DNA of 64,000 bases from Comamonas sp. lk (GTDB lineage: Bacteria > Pseudomonadota > Gammaproteobacteria > Burkholderiales > Burkholderiaceae_C). Below the pieces are notes generated by a model. That model was not told where the DNA came from and made no database searches. It was given only the letters and a program-made list of their open reading frames with translations. Where the stretch lies: the NCBI GenBank assembly GCA_945860595.1, contig CAMAQV010000002.1:1-64000 (forward strand), written 5' to 3'. A program made the position numbers and the translations under genes. Shown here piece by piece: positions 38,817 through 48,194 of this stretch (its first letter is position 1; each line of letters opens with the position of its first letter).

Positions 38817-39641
38817 ATGGCCATGCTCAGTTTTGAAAAAAAATACCGCGTTCGCGGCGGAACCCTGATCGGGGGAGACCTGTTTGATTTTTGGGTCGGT
38901 CCTTTTTACGTAGGCTTTTTTGGTGTGACAACCGTCTTCTTTTCCATTCTCGGAACCACCATGATTTTGTGGGGTGCCTCACAGGGGCCGACCTGGAATC
39001 TGTGGCAAATCAGCATTGCCCCGCCCGATCTGTCCTATGGCCTTCGAATGGCACCTCTGATGGAGGGCGGCTTGTGGCAGATCATCACGGTTTGCGCCCT
39101 CGGTGCTTTTGGCTCCTGGGCCATGCGCGAGGTTGAGATTTGCCGCAAGCTGGGTATGGGATACCACGTGCCCGCAGCCTTCAGCGTGGCCATATTTGCG
39201 TATTTCACTTTGGAGGTCATCCGCCCTGTGCTGATGGGTGGCTGGGGTCACGCTTTCCCCTACGGCATATTCAGTCATCTTGACTGGGTGTCCAACGTGG
39301 GCTACCAGTACCTGCACTTCCACTACAACCCGGCGCACATGCTTGCGGTGAGCTTCTTCTTCGCTACAACCTTTGCCCTGTCCTTGCATGGTGGCCTGAT
39401 TCTCTCGTCCACCAATCCGGCGCCCGGCCACACGGTCCGTACGCCGGAGCATGAGGACACCTTCTTCCGCGACACCATCGGCTATTCCATCGGTACGCTG
39501 GGCATCCACCGGCTCGGTCTATTTCTTGCCATGGCAGCGGTGCTGTTCAGTGCGCTGTGCATTGTCATCAGCGGACCCTTCTGGAGCCGAGGTTGGCCGG
39601 AGTGGTGGAACTGGTGGCTCAACATGCCGATCTGGAGCTAA
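38817..39641 (+). CDS. pufL: Photosynthetic reaction centre L subunit
   Basis: Core subunit of the type II reaction centre, 274 residues, five spans. Recognised segments are [19 protein letters not shown] at the start, the accessory and special-pair histidines in [14 protein letters not shown], the Fe and QB-site histidines in LSLHGGLIL and LGIHRLG, and the QB proton-path acidic residues in [13 protein letters not shown]. pufM follows after 15 bases. Confidence 0.98.
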   Translation: MAMLSFEKKYRVRGGTLIGGDLFDFWVGPFYVGFFGVTTVFFSILGTTMILWGASQGPTWNLWQISIAPPDLSYGLRMAPLMEGGLWQIITVCALGAFGSWAMREVEICRKLGMGYHVPAAFSVAIFAYFTLEVIRPVLMGGWGHAFPYGIFSHLDWVSNVGYQYLHFHYNPAHMLAVSFFFATTFALSLHGGLILSSTNPAPGHTVRTPEHEDTFFRDTIGYSIGTLGIHRLGLFLAMAAVLFSALCIVISGPFWSRGWPEWWNWWLNMPIWS

Positions 39642-39656
39642 TCAAGGGGACACGAT

Positions 39657-40634
39657 ATGGCGCAATACCAAAATCTTTTCACCACGGTCCAAGCTGTTGG
39701 GCCGACACACCACGGCGTTGAGCTGGGCCATGGCAACAGCCCGCGCACCGGCGAGCCGCTCATCGTCTACTGGGCGGGCGTGCTTGGCAACGCGCAAATC
39801 GGACCGATTTACCTTGGTGGTCTGGGTGTGGCTTCGCTCATCCTGGGTACCCTGGCTTTCAACATCATCGGCTTCAACATGCTGGCGTCCGTCAATTGGG
39901 ACCCTATCCAGTTTGTACGCCAACTGTTCTGGCTGGCGCTGGAGCCGCCGGCACCGGCCTACGGCCTGAGCATCCCGCCCATGAACCAGGGCGGCTGGTG
40001 GTTGGTCACGGGGGCATTCCTGACTGCGTCGCTGTTCTTGTGGTGGGCCCGTACCTACCGGCGTGCCCGCGAGTTAGGGATGGGAACCCACGTGCCATGG
40101 GCGTTTGCGGCAGCCATATGGCTGTATTTGGTGCTGGGCTTTTTCCGTCCGATTCTGATGGGCTCTTGGTCGGAGGCCGTGCCCTTTGGCATCTTCCCGC
40201 ATCTGGACTGGACCGCGGCGTTCTCGCTGCGCTACGGCAACCTTTTCTACAACCCCTTCCACGCGCTGTCGATTGTTTTCCTGTACGGCTCGGTGCTGCT
40301 ATTCGCCATGCACGGTGCGACCATTCTTGCGGTCAGCCGCTTTGGTGGTGAGCGTGAAATCGAGCAAATCGCTGACCGGGGCACGGCCTCCGAGCGCGCC
40401 GCCTTGTTCTGGCGTTGGACCATGGGCTTTAACGCCACCATGGAATCCATTCACCGCTGGGCCTGGTGGTTTGCCGTCCTGTGCCCGCTGGTGGGCGGCA
40501 TCGGCATTCTGTTGACCGGCACGGTGGTCGACAACTGGTACCTCTGGGCAGTCAAGCATGGTGTGGCACCCAGCTACCCGGCTGTCTTTCCGGCGGTGGT
40601 GGACCCCGCAACCCTGAGCGCTGTCAAACCATGA
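39657..40634 (+). CDS. pufM: Photosynthetic reaction centre M subunit
   Basis: Partner of PufL, 325 residues with five spans. The special-pair region is [15 protein letters not shown], the Fe-ligating histidines and glutamate are in [21 protein letters not shown] and [13 protein letters not shown] (split as [25 protein letters not shown]). The C-terminus extends past the last span toward the cytochrome side, as usual when PufC is present. The stop overlaps the pufC start (ATGA). Confidence 0.98.
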   Translation: MAQYQNLFTTVQAVGPTHHGVELGHGNSPRTGEPLIVYWAGVLGNAQIGPIYLGGLGVASLILGTLAFNIIGFNMLASVNWDPIQFVRQLFWLALEPPAPAYGLSIPPMNQGGWWLVTGAFLTASLFLWWARTYRRARELGMGTHVPWAFAAAIWLYLVLGFFRPILMGSWSEAVPFGIFPHLDWTAAFSLRYGNLFYNPFHALSIVFLYGSVLLFAMHGATILAVSRFGGEREIEQIADRGTASERAALFWRWTMGFNATMESIHRWAWWFAVLCPLVGGIGILLTGTVVDNWYLWAVKHGVAPSYPAVFPAVVDPATLSAVKP

Positions 40635-41692
40635 ACTACTCCAACTTCCTCCTTCGCGTCGCGCTCGTCGGTGCAGCCGTGGTCTTGACCGCCTGCGAGC
40701 GGCCATCGCCCACCAGCGTGCAACACGGTTTCCGTGGCACCGGCATGGTCCAGGTCTACAACGACCGTATCCTGGACGCGCGCACCATGGCCAACGAGCT
40801 TCCGGTGTCCCTGCCAGCGGCTTCTGCCGATGGTCCAAGCGCCGGCAAGTCCTACCAGAATGTTCAGGTGCTGGGCAATCTGAGCGTGGCCCAGTTCAAT
40901 CGGCTGATGGTCTCCATCACCAGTTGGGTGGCGCCCGAGCAAGGCTGTACCTACTGCCATAACCCGGCTAACTTCGCTTCAGATGACAAGTACACCAAGG
41001 TGGTGGCGCGGCGCATGGTGCAGATGACCCAGCACGTCAATGCCGACTGGAAGCCCCACGTCGCCGAGACGGGCGTCACCTGCTACACCTGCCACCGCGG
41101 TAAACCGGTGCCCGAGCAAATCTGGTTCAAAGAGGAACCGCAGGATCTGCACGCCGACTTCATTGGCGACCGCGCGGGTCAAAACATCGCTGCTGCCAGC
41201 GTCGGCTCTGCCTCACTGCCCAGTGATCCGTTTACGCCCTACCTGCTGGGCAAGCTCGACATCCGTGTGAATGGCACCAAGGCCTTGCCCGGCGATAACC
41301 GCCACTCCATCAAGCAAGCCGAATGGACCTACAGCCTCATGACCCACATGTCGCAGAGTCTGGGCGTGAACTGCACCTATTGCCACAACACGCAGTCCTT
41401 CTCCAGTTGGAACAACAATCCGCCTCAGCGTGCCACCGCCTGGTACGGCATCCGCATGGCGCGTGATCTGAACCTGGACTACCTGGAGCCGCTGACCGCC
41501 ACCTTCCCTGTGGAGCGTTTGGGTGCAACGGGTGATGTGGCCAAGGTCAATTGCGCCACCTGCCACCAGGGTGCGTACAAGCCGCTCAACGGCCAGTCCA
41601 TGCTCAAGGATTTCCCTGAGCTGGCCAAGCCCGCCGAACCGGCCCCCGCCAAGCTTGTCGAAGACCAGCCCAGCGCCAAAAAGAAAGGCTGA
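40631..41692 (+). CDS. pufC: Reaction centre tetrahaem cytochrome c subunit
   Basis: Periplasmic electron donor bound to the reaction centre, 353 residues. A lipoprotein signal ends in VVLTAC, giving a lipid-anchored cysteine. Four CxxCH haem sites are seen: CTYCHN, CYTCHRG, CTYCHN and CATCHQG, paired as usual for PufC. The C-terminal tail is Pro/Ala/Lys-rich. Translation starts inside the pufM stop. crtA follows after 24 bases. Confidence 0.97.
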   Translation: MNYSNFLLRVALVGAAVVLTACERPSPTSVQHGFRGTGMVQVYNDRILDARTMANELPVSLPAASADGPSAGKSYQNVQVLGNLSVAQFNRLMVSITSWVAPEQGCTYCHNPANFASDDKYTKVVARRMVQMTQHVNADWKPHVAETGVTCYTCHRGKPVPEQIWFKEEPQDLHADFIGDRAGQNIAAASVGSASLPSDPFTPYLLGKLDIRVNGTKALPGDNRHSIKQAEWTYSLMTHMSQSLGVNCTYCHNTQSFSSWNNNPPQRATAWYGIRMARDLNLDYLEPLTATFPVERLGATGDVAKVNCATCHQGAYKPLNGQSMLKDFPELAKPAEPAPAKLVEDQPSAKKKG

Positions 41693-41716
41693 GATTTCTC
41701 AGCCCGGAGTAAGCCT

Positions 41717-42481
41717 GTGCCTACTCCACAGTCCTCCTCCATGCCGGTGGGTGCAACCGTTCTGGTTGCCATGGTGGACCTCCTCAAGGAGCACCGCCTG
41801 TGGGGTTGGCTGCGCATCGCGCAAGGCGCAAACAGCCTTGGCGCGGTACCCGGTTTACGCTTTGCCAAAGTCATGGGCAGCGGCCATGCGGGCGGTTTCA
41901 GCTTACGCCCCAGCGCCAGCCATCAAGGGCTGGTCTGTGTATTCGACTCCCTCGCCGACGCGCAGGCTTTTTGCGATGGATCCGTGTTTGCGCAATACCG
42001 CAGCAGGGCACGTGAGTTATGTTTCGGCTTGTTTGGCATCCAGTCCAGCCGGGGTGCTTGGGACGGCGTGAGCTGGACTCCACCGGCGGCTGCGGTCGAG
42101 GGCGAGCAGGCCCCAGACGACGGCTTGGTTGCCGCCATCACCCGCGCCAGCATCCTCCCAACCAAAGCACCGGCTTTCTGGCGCATGGCACCTGCTGCCC
42201 AGGCCCAACTGCCGCAAGCCGAGGGCTGCCTGGTTGCCATGGGCCTTGGCGAGGCACCCTTGCTGCGCCAATGCACCTTCAGCATCTGGCGCAATACCGA
42301 TGCCATGGACGCCTATGCGCGCAGCGGTGCCCACAGCAAGGCCATTGCGGCAACCTACCGCAACGGTTTTTTCTCCGAGTCCATGTTCGTCCGCATGCGG
42401 GTGCTGTTTTTTGAAGGCATCTGGGAGGGCAAAGCGCTGGACTTCGGCTTGGACAGCCAGGTCCACTTGGCGGCGGCGTAA
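41717..42481 (+). CDS. crtA: Spheroidene monooxygenase CrtA
   Basis: Adds the C-2 keto group to spheroidene using O2, turning cells from yellow-brown to red in air. The 254-residue protein has the family order GATVLVAMVDL, GFSLRPSASHQGL, RASILPTKAPAFW and GLGEAPLLRQCTFSIW, ending in VRMRVLFFEGIWEG. The GTG at 41717 has GGAG nine bases upstream and is taken as the start; an ATG at 41741 is the alternative. crtD follows with no spacer. Confidence 0.92.
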   Translation: MPTPQSSSMPVGATVLVAMVDLLKEHRLWGWLRIAQGANSLGAVPGLRFAKVMGSGHAGGFSLRPSASHQGLVCVFDSLADAQAFCDGSVFAQYRSRARELCFGLFGIQSSRGAWDGVSWTPPAAAVEGEQAPDDGLVAAITRASILPTKAPAFWRMAPAAQAQLPQAEGCLVAMGLGEAPLLRQCTFSIWRNTDAMDAYARSGAHSKAIAATYRNGFFSESMFVRMRVLFFEGIWEGKALDFGLDSQVHLAAA

Positions 42482-44014
42482 ATGGCTGCGCAGCGCGTGG
42501 TGGTGGTCGGAGCGGGTATCGCCGGCCTGGTCAGCGCCTTGCGCCTGGCGCACGCAGGTATGGAGGTCCATGTCGTCGAGGCTGCGCCACAAGCCGGAGG
42601 CAAGATCCGGCAATTGAAGGCCGGGGGCGCGCCCATCGACAGCGGCCCTACCGTTTTCACCATGCGCTGGATCTTCGATCAGATCTACCAGGCGGTCGGA
42701 ACCCGGTTGGAAGCGCAATTGCAAATCGATCCCTTGCCGGTCATCGCCCGCCACGCCTGGAGCGATGGTTCGGTGTTGGATTTGTTCGCTGACCAGGAGC
42801 GTTCGGTTACGGCCGTGCGCGAATTTGCGGGGCCGGCCGAGGCCGACCGCTTTGTGCAGTTTTGCGCCACCGCGCGCCGGGTCTATGACGAGCTCGAAGG
42901 CCCGTTCATCCGCTCGCCCTCACCCAGCGCGGCGCAGATGATGGGCCGCCTGGGCGCGCGGGGCCTTGGCGTGCTCATGGGTTTGGGTCCCACGCGCAGC
43001 CTCTGGGACAGTTTGGGGCGGCATTTCCACGACCCGCGCATGCGCCAGCTATTCGCCCGCTACGCCACCTACTGCGGCTCCTCACCATGGGAGGCACCGG
43101 CCACGCTGATGCTGATCGCGCAGGTCGAGATGGACGGTGTCTGGGCTATCCGTGGTGGCATGTACGCGCTCGTCCAAAATTTACAAACCTTGGCCCAGGC
43201 GCGCGGCGTGCAGTTCCACTTTAACGCGCCTTGTCAGCGTATCGAAGTGCAGGGCGGTGCCGTGCACGCCGTGTACTGCGGCAATGATCTGCGGCTGGAA
43301 ACCGATGCCGTGGTGTTCAACGGCGATGTGGCGGCATTGCGCACGGGCCTTCTGGGCGGCGGCGTGCGCGACGCGGTGGCTGGCCCGGCGCGCACCCGCT
43401 CGCTGTCCGCACTGACCTGGTCGGCCTGTGTCCCCACCAGCGGTTTTGCCCTTGACCGGCACAATGTGTTTTTCCAGTCCGACTACCGCGCGGAGTTCGA
43501 CGACATCTTCAGAGCCCGCACGCTGCCCCAGCGCCCCACGGTCTACATCTGTGCGCAGGACCGGGGGCTGGGCCGTGTTCCCGAGGGTCCCGAACGCCTG
43601 CTGTGCCTGGTCAATGCGCCGGCCGTGGGCGATACCGATTTGCTTCATGCGGAAGACCTGCAGCTATGCCAAACCCGAACCCAAGACCTTTTGCAGCAAT
43701 GTGGCCTCACTCTGGACCTTGCGCAACCGCCGGTGCTGCGTACCAGCCCGGTGGAGTTCAACCAGCTTTTCCCGGCCACGGGCGGGGCGCTGTATGGCCA
43801 GGCGACGCACGGCTGGGCCTCGGCCTTCCAGCGTTCCAACTCGGCCAGCCGGATAGCGGGCTTGTATCTGGCGGGGGGCAGCGTGCACCCGGGGCCGGGG
43901 GTTCCCATGGCGGCCATGTCGGGTCAGCTGGCGGCCGAAGCGCTGATGGCGCACCGCAATTCGACCAAGCGATTCCACCCGGTGGCTACCTCTGGTGGTA
44001 TGTCGACGCCCTGA
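42482..44014 (+). CDS. crtD: Hydroxyneurosporene desaturase CrtD
   Basis: Introduces the C-3,4 double bond in acyclic carotenoids. The 510-residue FAD protein begins with VVVVGAGIAGLVSALRLAHAG (dinucleotide-binding motif) and has GGKIRQL and DSGPTVFTMRWIFD. The closing YLAGGSVHPGPGVPMAAMSG segment is typical of CrtI/CrtD desaturases. Its start abuts the crtA stop. The 3' end overlaps the crtC reading frame by about 57 bases or more. Confidence 0.92.
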   Translation: MAAQRVVVVGAGIAGLVSALRLAHAGMEVHVVEAAPQAGGKIRQLKAGGAPIDSGPTVFTMRWIFDQIYQAVGTRLEAQLQIDPLPVIARHAWSDGSVLDLFADQERSVTAVREFAGPAEADRFVQFCATARRVYDELEGPFIRSPSPSAAQMMGRLGARGLGVLMGLGPTRSLWDSLGRHFHDPRMRQLFARYATYCGSSPWEAPATLMLIAQVEMDGVWAIRGGMYALVQNLQTLAQARGVQFHFNAPCQRIEVQGGAVHAVYCGNDLRLETDAVVFNGDVAALRTGLLGGGVRDAVAGPARTRSLSALTWSACVPTSGFALDRHNVFFQSDYRAEFDDIFRARTLPQRPTVYICAQDRGLGRVPEGPERLLCLVNAPAVGDTDLLHAEDLQLCQTRTQDLLQQCGLTLDLAQPPVLRTSPVEFNQLFPATGGALYGQATHGWASAFQRSNSASRIAGLYLAGGSVHPGPGVPMAAMSGQLAAEALMAHRNSTKRFHPVATSGGMSTP

Positions 44015-44889
44015 GCGACGACGGGGCCTATGGCCTCTCCATCATCGCGTTTGTCGGCAGCGTGTTTTCACCCTATTACGCATGGGCGCGGCGCGCCAGT
44101 GGCATCGCCGACCCCGAGAACTTCTGCACCCTGAACGTCGCCCTGTACCGCACCCATGCGCCACCCTTGTCAGGCCGCTGGACCATGACCGAGCGCGGCG
44201 CGCGCCATTGCCACCGCGAGACGCGCCGCTACACCATAGGCCCCAGCCAGCTGCTTTGGGACGGGCAGGCCTTGCATATCAACATCGACGAAGTCACCGT
44301 GCCGATTCCGCGCCGCGTGCAGGGCAGCGTGCGCATCGAACCGCAGGGCTTGTTCAACTTCAGCACGCCGCTGGACGCCATGGGCCGCCACCGCTGGGGC
44401 CCTCTGGCGCCGCGGGCACGGGTGGAGGTCCATTTGCAACATCCGGCGCAGCGCTGGTCTGGCAGCGGCTACCTCGATTCCAATGAGGGAGATGAGCCCA
44501 TAGACCGCCCGTTTCGTGAGTGGGACTGGTCGCGTACCCAGCTCTCCGACGGGAGCGTGGCTGTGCTCTACGACGTGCAACACAAGTCCGGCCCCGATAC
44601 CCTGCTGGCGCTGCGTTTCTGCCCCGACGGCCGGGTAGAGCACTTCGACGCACCGCCGCGCCAGATCCTGCCGCTCACCGTTTGGCGCGTGGGTCGCCGC
44701 ATGCGCAGCGAAGGGCCGGTCCACGTCAGCGAACAGCTCGAAGACACGCCTTTTTACCAACGCGCAGTGCTGCGCAGCACATTGCTCGGTGAGCCGGTCA
44801 CCAGCTTCCATGAATCGCTGGATTGCACCCGACTGGTCTCGCCGGTGGTGCAGGCGATGCTGCCTTGGCGGATGCCGCGCAGGGGGTGA
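43957..44889 (+). CDS. crtC: Acyclic carotenoid 1,2-hydratase CrtC (start uncertain)
   Basis: Adds water across the C-1,2 bond of neurosporene/lycopene-type carotenoids. The conserved part begins with FDQAIPPGGYLWWYVDAL and IIAFVGSVFSPYYAWARR and includes RPFREWDWSR, characteristic of CrtC. About 310 residues are visible. No ATG, GTG or TTG lies in this frame between 43903 and the GTG at 44062, which is already inside the conserved domain. The nearest upstream ATG in frame, 43699, would add some 85 residues of non-family sequence inside crtD. The coordinate given marks where family-like sequence begins. An unusual start codon or an indel in the crtD-crtC overlap is possible. Confidence 0.8.
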   Translation, partial: QFDQAIPPGGYLWWYVDALSDDGAYGLSIIAFVGSVFSPYYAWARRASGIADPENFCTLNVALYRTHAPPLSGRWTMTERGARHCHRETRRYTIGPSQLLWDGQALHINIDEVTVPIPRRVQGSVRIEPQGLFNFSTPLDAMGRHRWGPLAPRARVEVHLQHPAQRWSGSGYLDSNEGDEPIDRPFREWDWSRTQLSDGSVAVLYDVQHKSGPDTLLALRFCPDGRVEHFDAPPRQILPLTVWRVGRRMRSEGPVHVSEQLEDTPFYQRAVLRSTLLGEPVTSFHESLDCTRLVSPVVQAMLPWRMPRRG

Positions 44890-44961
44890 TTTGGGAGTTT
44901 TGGCTCACGAATACTTTGTCAAAGGTGATGCGACGAACGCAGTCGAAGAGCACATTCGTTT

Positions 44962-44994
44962 CATGTAACAACTCCTTAGAAGGTTGCATGTAAC
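44962..44994 (+). promoter_or_regulatory. Repeat-rich operator candidate of the toxin-antitoxin pair
   Basis: Two direct repeats CATGTAAC (44962-44969 and 44987-44994) flank an inverted repeat CAACTCCTT-AG-AAGGTTG with one bulged base. It lies 20 bases before the antitoxin gene, where autoregulated toxin-antitoxin operators are found. Confidence 0.5.
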
Positions 44995-45014
44995 TTCTTT
45001 ATGGGGAACAAATC

Positions 45015-45263
45015 ATGGGTACTTCTCTGTCGGAACGGGTTCAAAAGCACCGTGATCGGCTGCGCGCTGCCGGCATGCGCTTGGTGCAGATTTGGGTCCC
45101 CGACACCCGGCGTGAGACATTCGCAATGGAATGTCAGCGGCAGTCACGTTTGCTGAAGAACGATGCCCATGAAGCACAGTCCCTGGATTGGTGGGTGATG
45201 CCGCTGACATCCGAGGGTGGAAATGAGGCGCGGGGATCTGGTAACCATCGCGCTGCAGGGTGA
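45015..45263 (+). CDS. MazE-like antitoxin (DUF3018 type)
   Basis: An 82-residue protein whose first half, SERVQKHRDRLRAAGMRLVQIWVPDTR, matches the helix plus ribbon pattern of antitoxin MazE/DUF3018 proteins paired with MazF toxins. It probably binds DNA and neutralises the downstream toxin. The 3' end overlaps the toxin gene by 41 bases. It is the only non-photosynthesis insertion between crtC and crtB. Confidence 0.75.
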   Translation: MGTSLSERVQKHRDRLRAAGMRLVQIWVPDTRRETFAMECQRQSRLLKNDAHEAQSLDWWVMPLTSEGGNEARGSGNHRAAG

Positions 45264-45612
45264 CTATGGCAAACCCAGACCCGCGCTCATCGTTCAGTCA
45301 GATCTCTTCAATGAACATCCCTCGGTCACGACTCTGCCGGTCACCAGCGAGCTGCGTGAAACACCGCTATTTCGGATTCGCTTGGAGCCAACTCCAGCCA
45401 ATGGACTGCAAAAGGTTTCAGACGTGATGGTGGACAAGGCGCAGTCTGTTCCGCGGGATCGGATCGGGGATGTGTTTGGCCACTTGGGCGTAGAGCCTTC
45501 CCACGCTTCTCCGCACAGCCCTCGCTCCAACCCTAACCCGCCCCGTAATGCATGGTCTGCCGAACCATGCTCTGCTGCCGCCGTTCGGTGCCCAGGCGCT
45601 CGAATAAATTGA
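45223..45612 (+). CDS. MazF/PemK-like endoribonuclease toxin, abnormal C-terminus
   Basis: The N-terminal 85 residues are a MazF/PemK fold: MRRGDLVTIALQGDYGKPRPALIVQSD, then TTLPVTSELRETPLFRI and VMVDKAQSVPRDRIGDVFGHL. MazF toxins cleave mRNA. After GHLG the expected last helix (usually ending in an A..LGL pattern) is replaced by a Ser/Pro-rich tail of about 40 residues, part of which lies antisense to the crtB 3' end (from 45533). The toxin may be truncated and inactive. The ATG at 45223 is chosen over a GTG at 45217. Confidence 0.7.
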   Translation: MRRGDLVTIALQGDYGKPRPALIVQSDLFNEHPSVTTLPVTSELRETPLFRIRLEPTPANGLQKVSDVMVDKAQSVPRDRIGDVFGHLGVEPSHASPHSPRSNPNPPRNAWSAEPCSAAAVRCPGARIN

Positions 45613-46657
45613 TCATCCACAAAATCCGCTCGGTGACGCTGCGGTTGGGGAAGCCTTGGGGGAGCGCATGGCTGGGGGCCGCTGCGTGTTGGCAGGCTTC
45701 GACCAGAAAGCGGATGCCTTCCAGCGGTGGCGGGTTGGTGGTGCAGGGCTTGTCCCACACGGCTTGCAACTGCGCCTGCCCGATCAAGGCCATCTTGCGG
45801 GTGGAGCTAACCACGGTACGTTGGTCCACAGAGTTGAGACCGCTGCGTACGAGCTGGTGGCCGATCTCGGCATAAATCAGGCGGGCAGCCTGGATGGCGG
45901 CGCGGCAGTCGCGCGGCAGGTCGGCGATGCCCTGGCTGGATTGCTGGTACAGCGCGTCGGCGTGTTCCAGCATGTGGGCAACCACGCGGCGGATAGCGGG
46001 GTGCTCGCTTGGGTCTTGCAGCCATGTCAGTGGATCAAGGCCCTCGGCGCGCACCCAGTCCAGCGGCAGGTAGATGCGGCCGTTGCGGGCGTCTTCACCG
46101 ACGTCGCGGGCGATGTTGGTGAGCTGCATCGCCACGCCCAACTCACAGGCCCGCGCCAACGTGCTGCTGGTGCGCGCGCCCATGATCCAGGCCATCATCG
46201 CGCCCACCGTGCCGGCTACGCGCGCGCAGTAGCCGTGCAGCGCTTCCATGCTGTCGTAGCGGGTGCCTTCGGCGTCCCAGCCAAACCCGTCGAGCAATCC
46301 GTCGAGCAGCGCGCGCGGCAGTTTGTGTTGGTGCACCACCAGGGCCAGCGCGTGGTCCTCCAGGTGGTTTTCCGGGTTGCCTTGGTAAATGCAGTCCAGC
46401 CGCAGGCGCAACTGGCGCAGGCCGTCTGCGGGGTCATCGCCCTCGTCGACCACATCGTCGGCTACGCGGCAAAAGGCGTACAGGGCAATGGACGCCGAAC
46501 GCACCCGCGGTGGCAGCAGTTTGCTGGCGGCGAAAAAGCTCTTGGAGCCGCCGCGCATCAGCGCCACGCAGGCGTCCAGGTCGTATTGCGGGCCCAGGTT
46601 ACCCAAAGCGCTGTCGCTGTCGTTCAGCTCTAGCGCGGAGTCATCGTGGAAGGACAT
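45533..46657 (-). CDS. crtB: Phytoene synthase CrtB
   Basis: Condenses two GGPP to phytoene, the first committed carotenoid step. The 374-residue squalene/phytoene synthase family protein has the aspartate motifs DDVVDEGDD and NIARDVGEDARNGRIYLP, plus YCARVAGTVGAMM. The start at 46657 (MSFHDDSALEL) overlaps the crtI 3' end by 17 bases; the longer frame upstream lies wholly within crtI. It is the last gene of the leftward PGC arm and converges on the toxin gene. Confidence 0.93.
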   Translation of the reverse strand: MSFHDDSALELNDSDSALGNLGPQYDLDACVALMRGGSKSFFAASKLLPPRVRSASIALYAFCRVADDVVDEGDDPADGLRQLRLRLDCIYQGNPENHLEDHALALVVHQHKLPRALLDGLLDGFGWDAEGTRYDSMEALHGYCARVAGTVGAMMAWIMGARTSSTLARACELGVAMQLTNIARDVGEDARNGRIYLPLDWVRAEGLDPLTWLQDPSEHPAIRRVVAHMLEHADALYQQSSQGIADLPRDCRAAIQAARLIYAEIGHQLVRSGLNSVDQRTVVSSTRKMALIGQAQLQAVWDKPCTTNPPPLEGIRFLVEACQHAAAPSHALPQGFPNRSVTERILWMINLFERLGTERRQQSMVRQTMHYGAG

Positions 46658-48194
46658 GCGGTACCACCGTTTCAAGTGCTTTGGCTGACATGAGAACCCC
46701 GGGAACGCCTGCACCGGGGTGCGTTGCCGCGCCCACCATGTACAGACCGTCCACGTCTTCGCTGCGGTTGTGCGGGCGGAACCAGGCGCTTTGCAGCAGC
46801 AGCGGCTCCAGGCCAAAGCCCGCGCCTTTGAAGGACCACAAGCGGTCGTGGAAATCCTGCGGCGTGGTGACCTTGGAGGTCACGATATGGCTGCGCAGGC
46901 CTGGCAGTACGCTGGCTTCCAGCAGCGCGGCAATCGCCTGGCGGTAGGGTTCGGCCTGCAAGGCCCAGTCGGTTCCACTGTCCAGATGCGGCACGGGTGC
47001 CAGCACATAAAACGTGTCGCAACCGGCGGGCGCCAACGAGGGGTCGGTGGCGGTGGGGCGGTGCAGGTAGAGGCTGAAGTCATCGGCCAGCTTGTGGCGC
47101 TTGAAGATGTCGGTGAGCAATTCTTTGTAGCGCGGCCCCAGCACCATCATGTGGTGGGGCACGTCGTGGTATTGGCGCGAGGTGCCGAAGTACCAGACAA
47201 ACAAGCCCATGGAATAGCGGCCATTGTCAATCTTGCGGTCGGTCCAAACCTTGCGGTGTTGGGGTTCGATCAGGTGCTTGTAGGTCCAGGCTGAATCGGC
47301 ATTGGAGACGACGATATCGGCTGCCATGAACTCGCCGTTGGCCAGTTCTACGCCCGTGGCACGTTTGCCTTCGACGCGGATTTTGACGACCGGCGTGTTG
47401 CAGCGCACCGGTACCCCGCGCTCGGCCAGCAACTTGACCATGCCACGCACGATGGCCCCGGTTCCGCCCATGGCCGAGTGCACGCCCCAGGTTCGCTCCA
47501 GCGAATTGATGAGCGCGTACGCGCAGGTGACCGAGAAAGGGTTGCCGCCGATGAGCAGCGGGTGAAAACTCATCACCGTGCGCAGTTTCTCATTCTGGAA
47601 ATGCTTGGCGACCAGGCTGTAAATGCTGCGCCAGGCGCCCATGCGCGCAAAGGCGGGGATGGCGCGGATCAGATCGCCCAGGCTGTCAAAAGCCACCGAG
47701 CCCAGGCCTTCAAAGCCCAGTTTCTTGCAGCGTTCAGCGTCTTCCACAAAGCGCAGGTAGCCAGCCACATCACCCGGCTCGAAGCGGGCAACTTCCTCCA
47801 GCATAGTTTCAGCATTGCCGCTGTAGTCAAAGTGGGTGCCATCGTGGAAGCGGATGCGGTAGAAAGGGTCCATGGGCCGCAGGTCGACGTCGTCGCTGAA
47901 GGTGCGGCCGCACAAGGCCCACAGCTCTTCCAGCAAAAAAGGCGCGGTAATGATGGTCGGGCCGGCATCGAAGGTGAAACCGTCCTGGTAGTGGACATAC
48001 GCGCGTCCGCCGGGCGCGTCGAGCTTTTCGAGTACCTGCACCGCGTAGCCGCGCACGCTCAGGCGAATGGCTGCGGCAAGTCCGCCAAAACCGCTGCCGA
48101 TGACGACCGCTAAGGGCTGACCGGGGAGCCGCAACGGGGCGTCGATACCCAGGTCTGCTGGTGTTAAAAATTCTGGTGGTGTTGGCGCGTTCAT
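46641..48194 (-). CDS. crtI: Phytoene desaturase CrtI
   Basis: FAD-dependent desaturase making neurosporene (or lycopene) from phytoene, 517 residues. The N-terminus has the FAD motif VIGSGFGGLAAAIRLSVRG and EKLDAPGGRAYV, then DGFTFDAGPTIITAPFLLEELW (GFTFDAGPT segment). It closes with GLYMVGAATHPGAGVPGVLMSAK, the family signature. The start overlaps the puhE 3' end by four bases, so the superoperon continues. Confidence 0.96.
   Translation of the reverse strand: MNAPTPPEFLTPADLGIDAPLRLPGQPLAVVIGSGFGGLAAAIRLSVRGYAVQVLEKLDAPGGRAYVHYQDGFTFDAGPTIITAPFLLEELWALCGRTFSDDVDLRPMDPFYRIRFHDGTHFDYSGNAETMLEEVARFEPGDVAGYLRFVEDAERCKKLGFEGLGSVAFDSLGDLIRAIPAFARMGAWRSIYSLVAKHFQNEKLRTVMSFHPLLIGGNPFSVTCAYALINSLERTWGVHSAMGGTGAIVRGMVKLLAERGVPVRCNTPVVKIRVEGKRATGVELANGEFMAADIVVSNADSAWTYKHLIEPQHRKVWTDRKIDNGRYSMGLFVWYFGTSRQYHDVPHHMMVLGPRYKELLTDIFKRHKLADDFSLYLHRPTATDPSLAPAGCDTFYVLAPVPHLDSGTDWALQAEPYRQAIAALLEASVLPGLRSHIVTSKVTTPQDFHDRLWSFKGAGFGLEPLLLQSAWFRPHNRSEDVDGLYMVGAATHPGAGVPGVLMSAKALETVVPHVLPR

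Noticed and set aside
43603..43956. GTG at 43603 as the crtC start
   Set aside because: The first 118 residues would be out-of-frame crtD sequence with no CrtC likeness.
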